In this document: piece by piece, positions 62,838 through 64,000 of the stretch
How the letters are laid out: each line of letters begins with the position of its first letter
How positions within the stretch are numbered: the stretch's first letter is position 1
Source: Roseateles sp.
Lineage (GTDB): Bacteria; Pseudomonadota; Gammaproteobacteria; Burkholderiales; Burkholderiaceae_C
Direction: 5' to 3'
NCBI GenBank assembly: GCA_016790285.1
Contig: JAEUPJ010000069.1
Location: forward strand, 51,480-115,479
DNA length: 64,000 nt
Made by a program: the position numbers and the translations under genes
Notes under the pieces: generated by a model
Told to the model about the DNA's origin: nothing
The model's database searches: none
Seen by the model: the letters and a program-made list of their open reading frames with translations, nothing else

Positions 62838-63566
62838 TCAGGCCTCGTCCATGACGGCGGTGCTGTAGACCTCCTGGACGTCGTCGAGGGCGTCGAGGGC
62901 GTCGAGCAGCTTCTGCATTTTCGTCGCGTCCTCGCCGGTCAGTTCGGTCTCGTTGAGCGGCTTGAGCGTCACGTCGGCCACCTCCGCCTTGAGGCCGGCC
63001 TGTTCCAGCCCGGCCTTGACGGCATGAAAGTCGGCCGGCGCGCAGAGCACCTCGATGCTGCCGTCCTCGTTGGCCACCACGTCCTCGGCGCCGGCTTCCA
63101 GCGCCGCCTCCATCACCTTGTCCTCGCTGGTGCCGGGGGCGAAGAGGAACTGGCCGCAGTGCTTGAACTGGAAAGACACCGAGCCTTCGGTGCCCATGTT
63201 GCCGCCGTTCTTGGCGAAGGCGTGGCGCACGTCGGCGACGGTGCGCGTCTTGTTGTCGGTGAGGCAGTCCACCATCACCGCGGCGCCGCCGATGCCGTAG
63301 CCCTCGTAGCGGATTTCCTCGTAGCTGGCGCCGTCCAGTTCGCCGGCGCCGCGCTTGATGGCGCGCTCGACGGTGTCCTTCGACATGTTGTTGTCGAAGG
63401 CCTTGTCCATCGCCAGGCGCAGGCGCGGGTTGCTGTCTGCGTCGCTGCCGCCCATCTTGGCGGCGACGGTGATTTCCTTGATGAGCTTGGTGAAGACCTT
63501 GCCGCGCTTGGCGTCCTGGCGCCCCTTGCGGTGCTGGATGTTGGCCCATTTGGAGTGGCCGGCCAT
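62838..63566 (-). CDS. yebC: YebC/PmpR-family regulatory protein
   Basis: A 242-aa protein beginning [21 protein letters not shown], the highly conserved YebC start. It has three domains ([20 protein letters not shown] and [14 protein letters not shown] marks). YebC proteins act as transcriptional regulators or, in recent work, as translation factors for proline-rich stalls. It is the first gene of the minus-strand run with ruvC, and shares a 63-bp gap with the divergent DUF853 gene. Confidence 0.96.
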   Translation of the reverse strand: MAGHSKWANIQHRKGRQDAKRGKVFTKLIKEITVAAKMGGSDADSNPRLRLAMDKAFDNNMSKDTVERAIKRGAGELDGASYEEIRYEGYGIGGAAVMVDCLTDNKTRTVADVRHAFAKNGGNMGTEGSVSFQFKHCGQFLFAPGTSEDKVMEAALEAGAEDVVANEDGSIEVLCAPADFHAVKAGLEQAGLKAEVADVTLKPLNETELTGEDATKMQKLLDALDALDDVQEVYSTAVMDEA

Positions 63567-63594
63567 GTGGAACCTCTCGTCGAAGTGCTGCTGA

Positions 63595-63609
63595 TAAAAT
63601 GCGATTTTA
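63595..63609. promoter_or_regulatory. Symmetrical -10 region for yebC and the divergent HerA-like gene
   Basis: TAAAATGCGATTTTA is a 15-bp palindrome, so a -10-like TAAAAT is read on both strands in the 63-bp gap. It is the only AT-rich stretch in the region. Confidence 0.5.
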
Positions 63610-63629
63610 CACTCACAGGGAGCCTGCCG

Positions 63630-64000
63630 ATGGCCCAGCCGCTCGTCATTGCGAAATCCGGCGAACTCGATCTGGCCCTGCTGCCGCAGATGGCCAACCG
63701 CCATGGCCTCATCACCGGCGCCACCGGCACCGGCAAGACCGTCACCCTGCAGACGCTGGCGGAGCACTTTTCTAACCTCGGCGTGCCCTGCTTCATGTCG
63801 GACGTCAAGGGCGATCTCTCCGGCATCTCCCAGCCCGGCGGCGGCAACGCCAAGGTGGCCGAGCGGGTGGCGCTGCTGAAGCTCGAGGGCTTTGCGCACC
63901 AGGGCTATCCCGTCACCCTGTGGGACCCGTTCGGCGAGGCCGGCCACCCGGTGCGGGCCACCGTCTCCGACATGGGTCCGCTGCTGCTGGCACGCCTGCT
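63630..64000 (+). CDS. DUF853/HerA-like ATPase (3' end outside the window)
   Basis: The first 123 codons of a P-loop ATPase. It starts [20 protein letters not shown], has Walker [10 protein letters not shown] near residue 31, then [17 protein letters not shown]. This is the usual N-terminus of the DUF853 family (E. coli YjgR-like), related to HerA helicases, whose role is unknown. The gene runs off the end of the window. Confidence 0.92.
   Translation, partial: MAQPLVIAKSGELDLALLPQMANRHGLITGATGTGKTVTLQTLAEHFSNLGVPCFMSDVKGDLSGISQPGGGNAKVAERVALLKLEGFAHQGYPVTLWDPFGEAGHPVRATVSDMGPLLLARL

Overview
The first ~59.3 kb look like a chromosome segment of a high-GC betaproteobacterium of the order Burkholderiales (Rubrivivax/Roseateles/Comamonadaceae-like). 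The evidence is very GC-rich third codon positions, a typical Burkholderiales porin, DUF3297 and DUF1840 proteins, HU with an AK-rich tail, NnrU, AceK, and an intergenic repeat of the cccccttgaggggg...gaagcc...ggggg type. The last ~4.6 kb (yebC-ruvC-ruvA-perM-ruvB and a divergent DUF853/HerA-like gene) have a gene order and RuvB sequence more typical of Rhodocyclales. The switch falls at a GC-rich terminator near 59.33-59.36 kb, so a chimeric contig or a transferred block is possible. I see no insertion sequence, prophage, CRISPR array or rRNA.

Layout. 0-6.4 kb: carbonic anhydrase, aceK, hemerythrin, a glyoxalase-like protein and an M16 peptidase pair (one catalytic, one inactive). 6.6-10.7 kb: an orphan protein facing a three-gene operon of ECF sigma factor, membrane Ser/Thr kinase with TPR-like repeats, and a small exported protein. 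10.7-19 kb: P450 and divergent AraC regulator, a thiolase under a perfect 16-bp palindrome, a small membrane protein coupled to an SPFH lipoprotein, a LysE exporter, SDR, acyl-CoA dehydrogenase and a lactate/malate-type dehydrogenase. 19-28 kb: ABC-2 exporter, methyltransferase, Mpo1-like protein, Crp/Fnr regulator, signal peptidase I, an AAC(6')-like acetyltransferase, TspO and a diguanylate cyclase.

28-36 kb: dacB, then a tightly overlapped run tsaB-rimI-UDG-like-PAS/GGDEF/EAL-midA-cytochrome c-fccB. This ends convergently against a second kinase/TPR gene. 38.2-45 kb: gloA, a papain-like protease fused to an alpha/beta hydrolase, panE, GNAT, NnrU and a hybrid histidine kinase. 44.7-48 kb: a lysine-degradation module (Lrp regulator, lysine 6-dehydrogenase-like protein, aminoadipate-semialdehyde dehydrogenase) with 21-bp phased operator repeats. 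48-59.3 kb: tRNA-Leu(CAG), a GGDEF/EAL protein, HU followed closely by a LacI regulator and a GH1 beta-glucosidase with an operator over its -35, an HD-GYP/GGDEF-EAL pair, DUF1840, a histidine phosphatase and a porin.

Themes: five cyclic-di-GMP enzymes lie in 31 kb, two kinase-TPR proteins occur, and short stop/start overlaps (ATGA, GTGA) link many genes. No single complete undescribed system is proved. The best candidates for new biology are the ECF-kinase-exported-protein operon (7.2-10.6 kb), the protease-hydrolase fusion (38.8-41.1 kb), and a possible small RNA with an anti-Shine-Dalgarno loop between ruvC and ruvA (~62.1-62.2 kb).
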